A DNA stretch of 64,000 nt from Culturomica massiliensis (GTDB lineage: Bacteria; Bacteroidota; Bacteroidia; Bacteroidales; Marinifilaceae), in contig NZ_LT594621.1 in the NCBI RefSeq assembly GCF_900091655.1, positions 3,816,639-3,880,638 on the forward strand. The letters are read 5' to 3'. Each line of letters starts with the position of its first letter. The stretch's first letter is position 1. Both the position numbers and the translations under genes were made by a program. This document shows positions 16,438 to 26,460 of the stretch, in pieces. A model generated the notes under the pieces. The model searched no databases and was not told the DNA's origin. It saw only the letters and a list, made by a program, of their open reading frames with translations.

Positions 16438-16629
16438 ATTGTATGATAAAATCGGATATTTTAAATATCTGATAGATAATAGATCTATCTATTATTCTTT
16501 TTCAATAATCCATACTTATATTTTAAGATTTTGTGCCATATTCTCAGTTGATGTGAGTGTGTTAAAATTTATTTTTAAATATTTTTAAAAACATTTTCTT
16601 GAAAACATTTTATAATAAATATTTTTAAT

Positions 16630-16637
16630 TATATTTG
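16630..16637 (+). promoter_or_regulatory. -7 promoter box, probable start of the GHL10-SusC-SusD unit
   Basis: TATATTTG matches TAnnTTTG. A run of T at 16608-16611 stands near the -33 position but is not a full TTTG. The start codon is almost 400 bp downstream. Confidence 0.4.
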
Positions 16638-16868
16638 TCGTGTTTTTAAAATGTGTCTACTAATTGTTCGCTATTCTATGTTGTTTGTAGAAATAAAACG
16701 GTGCACATTGTAAATGTTCCATAATAATGGTCGATTTTCTTTAAGGTGATTTAATAAATAGTGTGTGGCGCTAATGGCAAGTAATCTTTTATTTGCCAGG
16801 AAATTAAGGAATAATGACAAGAAGAAAGATGAATTTTATAGACCGGTCGGTTTTCGACTAAAAAAAAC

Positions 16869-16980
16869 GAACGTTTTAATTACAGATTTTAAATTGACGA
16901 TTTTGGACTGAAAGAATTTGATGCCGAATCAGCTTGCCAGATAATCTAAAATTTACAATCTAAAATTTACAATTTATATA
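16869..16980 (-). repeat. Dispersed intergenic repeat, long form, copy 2 (inverted)
   Basis: Inverse complement of the repeat at 11581-11690. The two copies face each other and bracket the DUF5009-DUF4434-FAD oxidoreductase block. Confidence 0.8.
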
Positions 16981-17028
16981 AACGTTTTTTGAGACTTATT
17001 ATTGGTTAATGTAATAAAATTGGGATTG

Positions 17029-18330
17029 ATGATTAAAAAATTACTACTGCCCCTTCTGATTATGTTGGTTCTTGGGGCAAAAGCAGAGGTTAAACCGAAG
17101 TACATGTGGTTTGATTGTGAGGCTAACTACAAACGTTTGAGTTATCCGGATTCGATTGCTTATTATTTAAATAAGGTAAAGAAAACCGGTTTTACGGATG
17201 TGGTGGTGGATATCAAATCCATTATGGGTGAAGTGCTTTACAAAAGTGATTATGCCCCCTACATGGGTGAATGGAAAGGCATTACGCGTGCCGGAAATTA
17301 TGATATGTTGGGCATTTTTATAAAAGAGGCCCGTAAGATCGGTCTGAGGGTACATGCGTCGATGAATGTTTTTAGCGGTGGTCATAATTTCCATCAGCGA
17401 GGCATTATTTATAAAGAGCATCCGGAATGGCAGTCGCAGGTGTATTGGATCGACCGGATTATGCCTATTTCTGAAATGACCTGGAATTATAACGGGATGC
17501 TCAATCCCGCGAATCCGGAAGTTCGGAAATACGAGCTGGATATTATCAAAGAGGTTGTGAAAAAGTACAAGGACCTGGACGGAATCGTGCTGGATCGGGT
17601 ACGTTATGACGGTATTACCTCGGATTTCAGTGAGTTGTCCAAAAAAGCATTCGAAAAATACGCCCGGGTAAAAGTGGAGAAATTTCCGGAAGATTTGATT
17701 TATTGGACCAAAGAAAACGGTAAGGATGTGTGGAAGCCGGGAAAACATTTTAAAAAATGGGTAGAATGGCGGTCTTGGGTGATTACTTCTTTTATGGAAG
17801 AGGTACGGAAAGAAGTAAAAAAGATCAATAGTCACCTTTTACTGGGGGATTATACGGGAGCCTGGTATCCGGTGTATTATGAGTTGGGCGTAAATTGGGC
17901 AAGCCGGAAATACGATCCTTCCAGGCATTACGATTGGGCGACGCCTTCCTATAAAAAAACCGGATATGCCCATTTGCTGGATGTATACATGACCGGTCTG
18001 TATTATAACGAAGTAACGATTGAGGAGGTGAAGCAATTGAACGAGGCGAATATGAAAAACCGCACAGAGGCAGCGATGGGAGAAGGCCGTGATTATTGGT
18101 ATTCTGTAGAAGGCGGTACTCAATTGGCCAAAGAGATCGTATGCGGCGATGTGCCTGTTACGGGCAGTATTTATGTCGATCAGTACAACGGCAACCGGGA
18201 ACAATTTAAGCGGGCGGTAAAAATGGCTTTGCAAAAAGGAGACGGACTTATGCTGTTCGATATCGTTCATATCATCAACAGGGATTGGTGGGATACGCTG
18301 GAAGAAGCAATTCAAGAGTCAACTAAATAA
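17029..18330 (+). CDS. GHL10-type (COG1649/YddW-like) secreted glycoside hydrolase-like protein
   Basis: A 433-residue protein with a signal peptide (MIKKLLLPLLIMLVLGAKAE). The ATG at 17029 fits better than the TTG at 17002. The barrel shows GFTDVVVDIKSIMGEVLYKS, ARKIGLRVHASMNVFSGG, LNPANPEVRKYELDIIKEVV and DGIVLDRVRYDGITSDFSE. These follow the GHL10 family pattern, in which the Asp of the LDR motif sits where a catalytic acid is expected. A paralogue lies at 25007-26398. The gene leads directly into SusC, SusD and the DUF5018 gene, so it is probably a surface or periplasmic enzyme of that locus. The substrate is unproven. Confidence 0.8.
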   Translation: MIKKLLLPLLIMLVLGAKAEVKPKYMWFDCEANYKRLSYPDSIAYYLNKVKKTGFTDVVVDIKSIMGEVLYKSDYAPYMGEWKGITRAGNYDMLGIFIKEARKIGLRVHASMNVFSGGHNFHQRGIIYKEHPEWQSQVYWIDRIMPISEMTWNYNGMLNPANPEVRKYELDIIKEVVKKYKDLDGIVLDRVRYDGITSDFSELSKKAFEKYARVKVEKFPEDLIYWTKENGKDVWKPGKHFKKWVEWRSWVITSFMEEVRKEVKKINSHLLLGDYTGAWYPVYYELGVNWASRKYDPSRHYDWATPSYKKTGYAHLLDVYMTGLYYNEVTIEEVKQLNEANMKNRTEAAMGEGRDYWYSVEGGTQLAKEIVCGDVPVTGSIYVDQYNGNREQFKRAVKMALQKGDGLMLFDIVHIINRDWWDTLEEAIQESTK

Positions 18331-18366
18331 AATCCTAAATTCAATTATTAATTAAAAAACATTCCT

Positions 18367-21300
18367 ATGAAAAGAGGCATTCTGTTTTTTCGAAATTGCC
18401 TGATAATGAGAATAGCAATATTGTCATTGTTAATGGTGTTTACTTCGGCGGGGATGGCGTTCGCGCAGTCTGTCGTCAAAGGTAAAATTACGGATAGTAA
18501 AGGAGATATTGTTATCGGTGCTACGGTAATGGTGAAAGGGACGACCATCGGAACGGCAACCGATGTGAACGGTCTTTATTCTTTGACAATTCCTGCTAAT
18601 GTAAAAGGTCCGAAAATATTGTCTTATTCCTTTTTGGGGTATAAAACCCAGGAAGTAACCTTGAAGGATCAAACCGTTATAGACATTGTTTTGCAGGATG
18701 ATGTAGCTAATTTGGACGAGGTTGTCGTTGTCGGTTACGGCACTCAGCGCCGGGCCAGCGTGACGGGATCGGTGGCACAGGTCGGAGGGGAAGAATTATT
18801 GCGGGCTCCGGTAGGTAATATTGCTAACCATTTGGGAGGTTTGGTTACGGGTGTTATTTCCTACCAGACTTCCGGGCAGCCGGGTAGTGACGGAGCCAGT
18901 ATTATCGTTCGCGGTGCCGGAGCAAAATATATTGTGGACGGTGTACAGCGTGACTTTACTGAAATAGATCCGAATGAAATCGCGAATATTTCAGTTTTGA
19001 AAGATGCATCTTCTGCCGCTATTTACGGTTTGGATGCCAGCTCTGTGATTATTGTAACGACAAAGAAAGGAAAGGTTGCTCCTTCCAAAATAACGTTTAC
19101 AGGTTCTTATGGCGTCAGCCAGAATGCGGTAATGTTGGAAATGCTGGACGGACCGGAGTATGCTTACTGGTACAATAAAGCTCGTCAAATGGACGGGAAT
19201 GCTCCGGTTTTCTCCGATGAGCATGTGAAGATGATGCTGAATGGAGATGATTCCGACGGTTGGGGAAACACCAACTGGTATAAGGAAACATTTGACCTGG
19301 GACGCAATTATACTTATAATGTGAATGCCAGCGGCGGTTCTGAAAAATTACGGTATTTTGCTTCTATCGGAAGCTACAATCAGGAAGGTAATGTGAAAGG
19401 ATTCAAATACAACCGTATCAATCTGCGTTCCAATATCGATGCGACTATTGCCAATAATCTGGATTTGACGGTAGGTATTGCCGGTCGTATTGAAAAGCGG
19501 AGACAACCCGGTTTTTCGGCCAATCCGGGAGATTGGAATAACATTCCGCAACAGGCTATGCGTGCTCATCCTTATGCACCCAAAATGTATCACGGTCTGC
19601 CGGTGTCTACCAGAACGGCCAGTACGTGGGTAAGTCCCGAGGCTGCAACAGAGCTCTCCGGTTATAATAAAAACCGTAAAATGGTTGTGGAAACGAATTT
19701 GGCCTTGAATTACAATGTGCCCTGGGTAAAAGGATTGAAAGCTAAATTTATGGTGGCTTATGATGCGGCTTATAATCTGTCAAAAGCTTTTTCTACGCCT
19801 TACAGAACGATGATTGCTACGCGTCCGGGTTCTGTAAATGACAATATTCAATATACGGAAGCCTGGGATCCCAGAAACTACGCGATAAAAGAGAAGTCGG
19901 AAGGATATGCCTTGTCTGAAGGAACGACTCATTATGAGCATATTACGACCAATACCAGTTTGAATTACGATAATCAATTCGGTAAGCACAAAGTGGCGTT
20001 TATGGCATTGATGGAAACTGTTCAGAAAAAAGGAAACGATATGAGCGGCTATGTGACCGGTTTTAATTTTGCCGGTATGGATGAACTTTCGCAATCTGTC
20101 AATAAAGGCACCGATAAATCTTCGGTAGCCGGTAGCAGTTACGATCAGCGGAATGTCGGATTTGCAGCCCGTTTGAATTACGATTATGACAATCGTTATC
20201 TGGCAGAGCTGGCTTTCCGTTATGACGGCAGCTATAAATTCGGCGGTATGAAGAAAGGCAACCGTTGGGCTCCGTTCCCTTCTGCTTCTTTGGGTTGGAG
20301 AATGTCGGAAGAACAATGGTTTAAAAAAGCATTGCCTTATGTAGATAACCTGAAGTTGAGAGGAAGTGTGGGATTGACGGGTATGACGGAAGGTATAAAT
20401 GCTTATATGGACTTGTCAACCCTGAAGCCGCTGGATGCTCCGGCTGCTGTGATCGGAGGACAGGCTGTCAGCGGATTGATGACCAATGTCGTTCCTAATT
20501 TCAATTTGACCTGGGCCAAGGGTTTACAATATAACGGTGGTATCGAATTATCGATGTGGGGTGGTAAACTGGGTCTGGAAGTGGATGTATTCTATAAATA
20601 CCTTTACGATATGTTGAGTAAGGTTACGGGTGGGTTCCCCGATTCATGGGGTGGTTACCACCAGACTTATGAAAACAAGAACAAACAGGAACATAAAGGT
20701 TTTGAATTTGTGTTGAGCCATAGTAACCGGATCGGAGATTTCGCTTATAAGGTAGCTTTGAACGGAACGTATACGAAGCGGATTTGGTTGAGGTATACGG
20801 ACGACATCAATACCCCTGATTACTTGAAATTAACGGGTAAAGAAGTGGGTAGTCAGATCGGATTTATTGCTTTGGGCTTGTATCAAAACCAGGAGCAAAT
20901 TGATAATTCGGCTATGTTGCCCGGTGATGAAGGAAAATTGCGTCCGGGAGATATTATTTACATGGATAGAAACGGGGACGGTAAGATCACTTATGACCAG
21001 GACCGTGGTTATGTCGGTAAGAATGCTTATCCGAAGTTTGTCGGTGGCTTTACCTTTAACGGATCCTGGAGAGGTATCGACCTGTCGTTTATGTTCCAGG
21101 GAGCATTGGGACGGGATGTGGCGTTGACCGGAGTTTATGAAGGTGTCGGTATGGATAATTCCTCAATGACGTTGTCTTTTTACCACGATGCAAATTCTCC
21201 CCGCTATTTGGTCGAAAATGCCTGGACGGAAGATAACCGGGGTGCTAAATTACCTCGCTTGACAATCGATTCCCCGACAACGCATAATGCATATTCTTCT

Positions 21301-21543
21301 ACATTCTGGTATAAAAACGGGGATTATCTGCGTTTGAAAAATATGCAGATCGGTTATACTTTCCCGCAAAAATGGATGAATGCCGTGGGTATTTCCAATT
21401 TAAGAGTGTATGTGGAAGGGGAAAATCTGTTTACAATCAGTGAACTGCAGAAATACAATATCGATCCGGAACAACCGAATGTATCCAACGGATATTATCC
21501 GCAACAACGGATATTCTCTGTAGGCGTTAATTTGTCGTTCTAA
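18367..21543 (+). CDS. SusC/RagA-family TonB-linked outer-membrane transporter (locus 1)
   Basis: A 1058-residue protein. After the signal peptide (ending GMAFAQ) comes a carboxypeptidase-regulatory-like domain (VVKGKITDSKGDIVIGATV), then the TonB box and plug start (LDEVVVVGYGTQRRASVTGS), a plug with VLKDASSAAIYG and IIVTTKKG, and a long barrel ending in SVGVNLSF with terminal Phe. SusC proteins import oligosaccharides across the outer membrane with energy from TonB, closed by a SusD lid. It is followed after 18 bp by its SusD partner. The ligand cannot be inferred from the sequence. The neighbouring enzymes point to a phosphodiester-bearing or acylated glycan. Confidence 0.96.
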   Translation: MKRGILFFRNCLIMRIAILSLLMVFTSAGMAFAQSVVKGKITDSKGDIVIGATVMVKGTTIGTATDVNGLYSLTIPANVKGPKILSYSFLGYKTQEVTLKDQTVIDIVLQDDVANLDEVVVVGYGTQRRASVTGSVAQVGGEELLRAPVGNIANHLGGLVTGVISYQTSGQPGSDGASIIVRGAGAKYIVDGVQRDFTEIDPNEIANISVLKDASSAAIYGLDASSVIIVTTKKGKVAPSKITFTGSYGVSQNAVMLEMLDGPEYAYWYNKARQMDGNAPVFSDEHVKMMLNGDDSDGWGNTNWYKETFDLGRNYTYNVNASGGSEKLRYFASIGSYNQEGNVKGFKYNRINLRSNIDATIANNLDLTVGIAGRIEKRRQPGFSANPGDWNNIPQQAMRAHPYAPKMYHGLPVSTRTASTWVSPEAATELSGYNKNRKMVVETNLALNYNVPWVKGLKAKFMVAYDAAYNLSKAFSTPYRTMIATRPGSVNDNIQYTEAWDPRNYAIKEKSEGYALSEGTTHYEHITTNTSLNYDNQFGKHKVAFMALMETVQKKGNDMSGYVTGFNFAGMDELSQSVNKGTDKSSVAGSSYDQRNVGFAARLNYDYDNRYLAELAFRYDGSYKFGGMKKGNRWAPFPSASLGWRMSEEQWFKKALPYVDNLKLRGSVGLTGMTEGINAYMDLSTLKPLDAPAAVIGGQAVSGLMTNVVPNFNLTWAKGLQYNGGIELSMWGGKLGLEVDVFYKYLYDMLSKVTGGFPDSWGGYHQTYENKNKQEHKGFEFVLSHSNRIGDFAYKVALNGTYTKRIWLRYTDDINTPDYLKLTGKEVGSQIGFIALGLYQNQEQIDNSAMLPGDEGKLRPGDIIYMDRNGDGKITYDQDRGYVGKNAYPKFVGGFTFNGSWRGIDLSFMFQGALGRDVALTGVYEGVGMDNSSMTLSFYHDANSPRYLVENAWTEDNRGAKLPRLTIDSPTTHNAYSSTFWYKNGDYLRLKNMQIGYTFPQKWMNAVGISNLRVYVEGENLFTISELQKYNIDPEQPNVSNGYYPQQRIFSVGVNLSF

Positions 21544-21561
21544 TTAAAATAGTCGAATATT

Positions 21562-23196
21562 ATGAAATATACAATATTAAAATTAGCTGTACTGGTCGGG
21601 ATGATCGGATTTTCAGGGTGTACGGATTTTATGGATACGACACCGACCGACCGGGTATCCGATAAAATGATTTGGCAGGATGAGGCGAGTGCGAATCTTT
21701 ACCTGAATACATTTTATGCATATATCGATCGTTACGGGGTGTTCGGGAATGCCCAGTTTAACAGTAATTTGACGGAAGGACTGACCAATACCTTTAAGTA
21801 CGGGTCGGTATCGATGGGGGCTTTGGCCGGGGATGCCAACTATTATGTATTCAATCCCGCGCTTATATCGCCGGATCAGAATCTGTTGGGCACCTGGGGG
21901 GCAACCTATGAAAGAATCCGGAGGATTAACGAATTTTTGGCTACAATGCAGAAATACTCTACGTTTTCTACGGACGTAAATGCGAAATTAGAGGCTCAGG
22001 CTCGTTTTTTCAGGGCATATCTTTATTTCCAACTGGCAAAACGGCATGGAGGTGTGATTTTGTATACGGATTTGAATATGTCGAAAAACAAGAATCGCAG
22101 TACGAAAGAGGAAACCTATGATCTGATTGAGAAAGATCTGGATTATGCTGCCTCTGTGTTACCGAAAGAATGGGGGGCAGAAAATAGAGGCCGGATCACC
22201 AAGGGGGCTGCATTCGCTTTTAAATCCAGGGCAATGCTTTATGCAGAACGCTGGGATAAGGTGAAAGCCAGTGCCGACTCGGTATTTAATTTGCAGATGT
22301 ACAGTTTGACCGATGCTTATGGGGATGCCTGGAAAGGCGGCAATTCGGAAGCTATTCTGGAATACGAATATTTGAGGACGGGACCGTCTCATGGATTCGA
22401 CAAATCATATGCACCTTTTGGAGAAATTGAAAATGGCGGAGGCAGCGGAACTCCGACACAGGAAATGGTGGAGTCGTATGAGAAAGCGGATGGTACTCAG
22501 GTAGACTGGAGTCCTTGGCATGTTGCAGACGGTACGACTGTTCGGCCGCCGTATGAAGAACTGGAGCCTCGTTTTCAGGCTACGGTTATCTATAACGGAT
22601 GCGAATGGAAAGGCAATACGATGGAAAATAGCGTCGGCGGAACGAAGGGAAGATTCCTGGAGTACGGTAACGACCCTTATTGTCAGGGAAAAACGACAAC
22701 GGGGTATTATCTGCGGAAGTTGATGGATGAAACGCATACGGATTATACCTATAATAGCGATCAGAGTTGGGTGGAAATCCGTTTGGCAGAAGTATATCTG
22801 AATCGTGCGGAAGCTAATTTCAGACTGGGGAATACGGGCGCGGCACTGGCTGATATGAATGCTGTAAGAACCCGTCCGGGGGTTGGCTTACCTGCTAAAT
22901 CCGGACTTACCGGAGAAGAGTTGATGGCTGCTATCCGTCAGGAAAGGAAAATTGAATTGGCTTATGAAGGACATTTGTATTGGGATATGCGTCGTTGGAA
23001 ATTAGCTCATAAGGAGTATAACAATTACCGTTGCCACGGTATGAAAATCACTTCTGAAGGTGCTGACAACCGGTATGAATATGTGGATTGTGATTTCCAG
23101 GACAGAAAGTTCTTAGAAAAAACCTATGTGTTACCGATTCCTTCTTCAGAGTTGTCGAACAATTCGGGTATCGAACAATATGACGAATGGAAATAA
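21562..23196 (+). CDS. SusD/RagB-family nutrient-binding lipoprotein (locus 1)
   Basis: A 544-residue lipoprotein with lipobox GFSGC. Typical SusD segments include ANLYLNTFYAYIDRYG, ARFFRAYLYFQLAKRHGGVILYTD in the TPR-like helices, and the C-terminal RQERKIELAYEGHLYWDMRRWK. SusD forms the lid over the SusC barrel and binds the glycan at the surface. It sits between SusC and the DUF5018 lipoprotein, with very short gaps. Confidence 0.96.
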   Translation: MKYTILKLAVLVGMIGFSGCTDFMDTTPTDRVSDKMIWQDEASANLYLNTFYAYIDRYGVFGNAQFNSNLTEGLTNTFKYGSVSMGALAGDANYYVFNPALISPDQNLLGTWGATYERIRRINEFLATMQKYSTFSTDVNAKLEAQARFFRAYLYFQLAKRHGGVILYTDLNMSKNKNRSTKEETYDLIEKDLDYAASVLPKEWGAENRGRITKGAAFAFKSRAMLYAERWDKVKASADSVFNLQMYSLTDAYGDAWKGGNSEAILEYEYLRTGPSHGFDKSYAPFGEIENGGGSGTPTQEMVESYEKADGTQVDWSPWHVADGTTVRPPYEELEPRFQATVIYNGCEWKGNTMENSVGGTKGRFLEYGNDPYCQGKTTTGYYLRKLMDETHTDYTYNSDQSWVEIRLAEVYLNRAEANFRLGNTGAALADMNAVRTRPGVGLPAKSGLTGEELMAAIRQERKIELAYEGHLYWDMRRWKLAHKEYNNYRCHGMKITSEGADNRYEYVDCDFQDRKFLEKTYVLPIPSSELSNNSGIEQYDEWK

Positions 23197-23209
23197 AATG
23201 ATTGCGACT

Positions 23210-24922
23210 ATGAAAAAATATACGATTTTACAATTGATCGCGGCGTTGTGTCTTTTACTAGGCGGATGCCAGGATGTGGAAACAGTAGTGCCGGATGTTG
23301 CTGCTGTCGGTATAAGTAGTATAACGGCTACTTTCGAGGATGGTTCCGGTAATTTTAAGGGTATTGTGGAAGAAGGAAAAAATGAGATTATCATTGTTAT
23401 TCCTTATTACTATCCGGAAAACACGGACAATGTGATGACGATGGATAAGTTTACCAATATGCGTATGAGTGCATCGTTGGCGGATAATGTGACGATTAGT
23501 CCTGCTTTGTTGTACATGGATTTGACGAAGGAGAACGTCGTAACCGTTAAGAATCAGCGGAAAGAAAGCAACCGCTATATCGTAAAAGGAGAGATTCGTA
23601 AAAGTACGGCTTGTTTGCTGGAGGAATTCAATTTGCCGGGCCTGGGCATTTCCGGAGTGATCGATCAGGATAAAAAAACGGTGTCTCTGGTGTCTACCGA
23701 TAATATCGGCGAAGTGTTGGCGGATGTTACCCTTTCGTATCATGCGACAATTTCTCCGGACCCGAGGACTGTGGCCCTGAATTATGACGAGGACGTGCAA
23801 TTGACGGTAACGGCCCATGACGGTGTTACCAAGAGTGTTTATACCGTGCAGAAACGGTTGCCGGAAAAACTGAATGTCGGTATCCGGAAAGGTAGTGTGA
23901 AAGAATTGTTTATCAAGAAACTGAATGCGGATTTAGGTATAACGACGGCTAATCTCACCGGTGGTATGGCTGCGATCGGTAAGTATATTGTTCTGAATAC
24001 CCGTGCTGAAAAGAGTATTTATATCGATGCAAAAACCGGAGAGAAAGTCGGTGAGATCGATTTGGGGGCTATCACCGGAAATCTGATCAACTTCAATACG
24101 ACGGGAGATGAAGCGGGGAATATTTTGATCTGTAATTTGTCGCCTAACGACGGTGCCAATAATAAATATTTTAAGATATGGAAGATAGCCGGAGTTACCG
24201 GTACGCCTCAGGAGTTGATCTCTTATGAGAATACGCCTCAATATGAACTTGGACGTAAGTTTTCTGTCAGAGGTAGTGTGGACGGAGATGCCATTATTAC
24301 GGCTCCGATTGTAAATACAACGGCATTTGCCCGCTGGACGATCGTAGGGGGGCAGGTGACATCCCAGACTCCGGAAATCGTAACCGTAACGGGTCCGACC
24401 GTATGGGGATTGCATTGTGATGTGATCTATACTTCGGCTACGGATGTTAACAGTGATTATTTCGTGGTATCCTATGCCGACAATACGGCTGCCTGGGTGA
24501 ACGGTGCAACGAACGTAACCCGTCAGAAACTCGATCCGTTGAATCCGAATTTCTATTGCAATACGGTTGACTATGTTGAGTTCAACAAAGGCAAATATAT
24601 GAGTTATGCCTGGGTAAATCCGTGGACCTGGGGAGATGCCGACCGGGTATTTATGCTCAATGTTTCTTCTTTGGCCAATTATACCGGAGCTGTGGCAACA
24701 GAATGGGGATGGGATTCCGGTAATCCGGTTGTGGAATGGGCTTCTCCGTATGACGGCGGAGTTACCGGTTTCGGTCCGAAATACATCGGACAGCCTGCTA
24801 ATGGAAACGGTACGGCGGACGTGGCATTCCGGGTTTCGGATAACGGATATTATCTGTATCTCTATTTCATGTTTACCAATGGTTGTATTGCCGGGTATCA
24901 GTTTGATTGTATAGATTTGTAA
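23210..24922 (+). CDS. DUF5018-type surface lipoprotein
   Basis: About 570 residues with lipobox LLLGGC. ATG 23210 or 23198 are both possible, and the earlier in-frame start would overlap SusD by 70 bp. The N-terminal half has two Ig-like domains of the DUF5018 type (SSITATFEDGSGNFKGIVEEG, later VALNYDEDVQLTVTAHDGVTK). The C-terminal half looks like a beta-propeller or repeat of WD-type strands (YIDAKTGEKVGEIDL, NILICNLSP). Its place after SusC and SusD is that of a surface glycan-binding protein. Binding specificity is unknown. Confidence 0.7.
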   Translation: MKKYTILQLIAALCLLLGGCQDVETVVPDVAAVGISSITATFEDGSGNFKGIVEEGKNEIIIVIPYYYPENTDNVMTMDKFTNMRMSASLADNVTISPALLYMDLTKENVVTVKNQRKESNRYIVKGEIRKSTACLLEEFNLPGLGISGVIDQDKKTVSLVSTDNIGEVLADVTLSYHATISPDPRTVALNYDEDVQLTVTAHDGVTKSVYTVQKRLPEKLNVGIRKGSVKELFIKKLNADLGITTANLTGGMAAIGKYIVLNTRAEKSIYIDAKTGEKVGEIDLGAITGNLINFNTTGDEAGNILICNLSPNDGANNKYFKIWKIAGVTGTPQELISYENTPQYELGRKFSVRGSVDGDAIITAPIVNTTAFARWTIVGGQVTSQTPEIVTVTGPTVWGLHCDVIYTSATDVNSDYFVVSYADNTAAWVNGATNVTRQKLDPLNPNFYCNTVDYVEFNKGKYMSYAWVNPWTWGDADRVFMLNVSSLANYTGAVATEWGWDSGNPVVEWASPYDGGVTGFGPKYIGQPANGNGTADVAFRVSDNGYYLYLYFMFTNGCIAGYQFDCIDL

Positions 24923-24932
24923 TAAATTGAAA

Positions 24933-24989
24933 ACTGTGTCGGAACTTTCTGCCTCCTTTATAAAGGGGGAAAGTTTTGACACAGTTTCT
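24933..24989 (+). terminator. Long two-part hairpin after the DUF5018 gene
   Basis: The outer stem AAACTGTGTC/GACACAGTTT encloses a second stem AACTTTC/GAAAGTT and an inner CCTTTATAAAGG palindrome. A T run is lacking, so it may stabilise or partly terminate the SusC-SusD transcript before the second GHL10 gene. Confidence 0.55.
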
Positions 24990-25006
24990 ATATACGTGTA
25001 TTTTGT

Positions 25007-26398
25007 ATGAATAATGTTTGGAAGTCAGTTTTTTATGCGTTTTTTGCGGTTGTTTTGTCCGGTTTTCTGGGAGTGGGGTGTGGAGATGACGGGAATAAAC
25101 ATTCCTGGGAATTCGGGGACGACGATGAGGAGGAGACCGATCCGAAGGCAGAAAAAACCCGCTATATCTGGATAGATGCGGCAGCCAATTTCCCGGATTT
25201 TGCAAATAGTAAAGAAAACATAGCCAGAGATCTCGGGTTGGCAAAGGAGTCCGGATTTACCGATATTGTTGTGGATGTCCGGCCTACAAACGGAGATGTA
25301 TTGTTTAAAACAACTGCCGGCAGTCAAGTCGAATGGTTGGGAGCCTGGGTGTCTGGTGTGTACACGAAAGTCAACCGTACGGCAACCTGGGATTATTTAC
25401 AGGCCTTTATCGACGAAGGACATCGTTTGGGCCTGCGGGTGCATGCCGGTTTCAATACTTTTGTCGGAGGAAATGTGACGGCTTTGGGAAATGCAGGGGT
25501 TGTCTTCAGGGATGATGAAAAAGCGGCCTGGGTAACCTATAAATTGTCCGATAGCGGTATACACAGTGCTTTGGATGAGCAAACCGGCGGAGAACGTTTT
25601 TTTAATCCGGTAAACGAAGATGTGCAAAATTATATTTGCGATTTGCTGGAAGATCTGGCTGCTTATGAAGGTTTGGACGGTATTATTCTGGACCGGGGAC
25701 GTTTTGAGGGATTAGCCAGTGATTTTTCGGATTATACCCGGAAAAAGTTTGAAGCTTTTTTAGGACATGAAATTGCTGATTTTCCGGGAGATGTTATGCG
25801 GACAGATATAACGGAAGGAAATATTCCGTCTGAGGTGCCGGTTTATTTTAAAAAATGGCTCGAATTCAGGGTAAAGGTTGTTCATGATTTTATGGTAAAG
25901 GCCCGCACCCGGATAAAGGCCCGTAATCCGGAAGTTAAATTCGGCGTGTATGTAGGTGGATGGTATTCAACTTATTACGCCAACGGTGTAAATTGGGCGA
26001 GTCCCGATTACAATACGTCTTTGAAATATTCATGGGCGACGGCAGATTATAAAAATTACGGTTACGCAGATCATATGGATCAGATATTGATAGGAGCTTA
26101 TGCTGCACCTACCGCTGTTTACGGGAATACGGAATGGACGATTCAGGGTTTTTGCCGGAACGCGATGGACCTTATTAAAGGAGCTGCGCCCGTTATCGGA
26201 GGGCCGGATGTCGGCAACGGTCAGTGGGCAACGGCCGGAGATGCTGTCGTCAATCAGGCGATAACGAAGTCGGTGGATGCTGCTATTCATGCCTGTGACG
26301 GTTATTTTCTGTTTGATATGATCCATTTGAAACAAAAAAATCAATGGCAATATGTCAAACAAGGTATCGATAATTATCTGGTGACTGTCCATAAATAG
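25007..26398 (+). CDS. Second GHL10-type lipoprotein, paralogue of the gene at 17029
   Basis: A 463-residue lipoprotein with lipobox GVGC followed by an acidic tract (GDDDEEE), a composition often seen in surface-exported Bacteroidetes lipoproteins. The barrel parallels the gene at 17029: GFTDIVVDVRPTNGDVLFKT, GHRLGLRVHAGFNTFVGG, FFNPVNEDVQNYICDLLEDL and DGIILDRGRFEGLASDFSD, then GVNWASPDY. The key LDR Asp is kept, while the next acid is Glu rather than Asp. Two members in one locus, one probably on the surface and one perhaps periplasmic, suggests sequential action on related bonds. The activity is not known. Confidence 0.78.
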   Translation: MNNVWKSVFYAFFAVVLSGFLGVGCGDDGNKHSWEFGDDDEEETDPKAEKTRYIWIDAAANFPDFANSKENIARDLGLAKESGFTDIVVDVRPTNGDVLFKTTAGSQVEWLGAWVSGVYTKVNRTATWDYLQAFIDEGHRLGLRVHAGFNTFVGGNVTALGNAGVVFRDDEKAAWVTYKLSDSGIHSALDEQTGGERFFNPVNEDVQNYICDLLEDLAAYEGLDGIILDRGRFEGLASDFSDYTRKKFEAFLGHEIADFPGDVMRTDITEGNIPSEVPVYFKKWLEFRVKVVHDFMVKARTRIKARNPEVKFGVYVGGWYSTYYANGVNWASPDYNTSLKYSWATADYKNYGYADHMDQILIGAYAAPTAVYGNTEWTIQGFCRNAMDLIKGAAPVIGGPDVGNGQWATAGDAVVNQAITKSVDAAIHACDGYFLFDMIHLKQKNQWQYVKQGIDNYLVTVHK

Positions 26399-26460
26399 TT
26401 TTTGTCTTTTGTATTGCCGAAGGATAGAAAAGTTACCGGATGTTGTTTTTGACCGGTTTA

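Larger units (their letters stand above)
16395..17028 (+). other. Long intergenic leader with hairpin, promoter and dispersed repeat
   Basis: No credible gene. It contains a hairpin just after the stop codon, an extremely AT-rich stretch, a -7 box at 16630-16637, about 230 bp of unassigned sequence, and the inverted long repeat 16869-16980 ending 48 bp before the GHL10 start. If the -7 box is used, the leader of the GHL10-SusC-SusD unit is nearly 400 nt. Confidence 0.6.

Noticed and set aside
16814..16861. A 15-codon frame with weak ribosome-binding sequence in the long leader before GHL10
   Set aside because: Too short, with no supporting motif or conservation that I can judge. It could be a leader peptide but there is no evidence.
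23933..24982. A long minus-strand open frame opposite the DUF5018 gene
   Set aside because: Same composition bias as other antisense frames, with no recognisable domain and no start signal.
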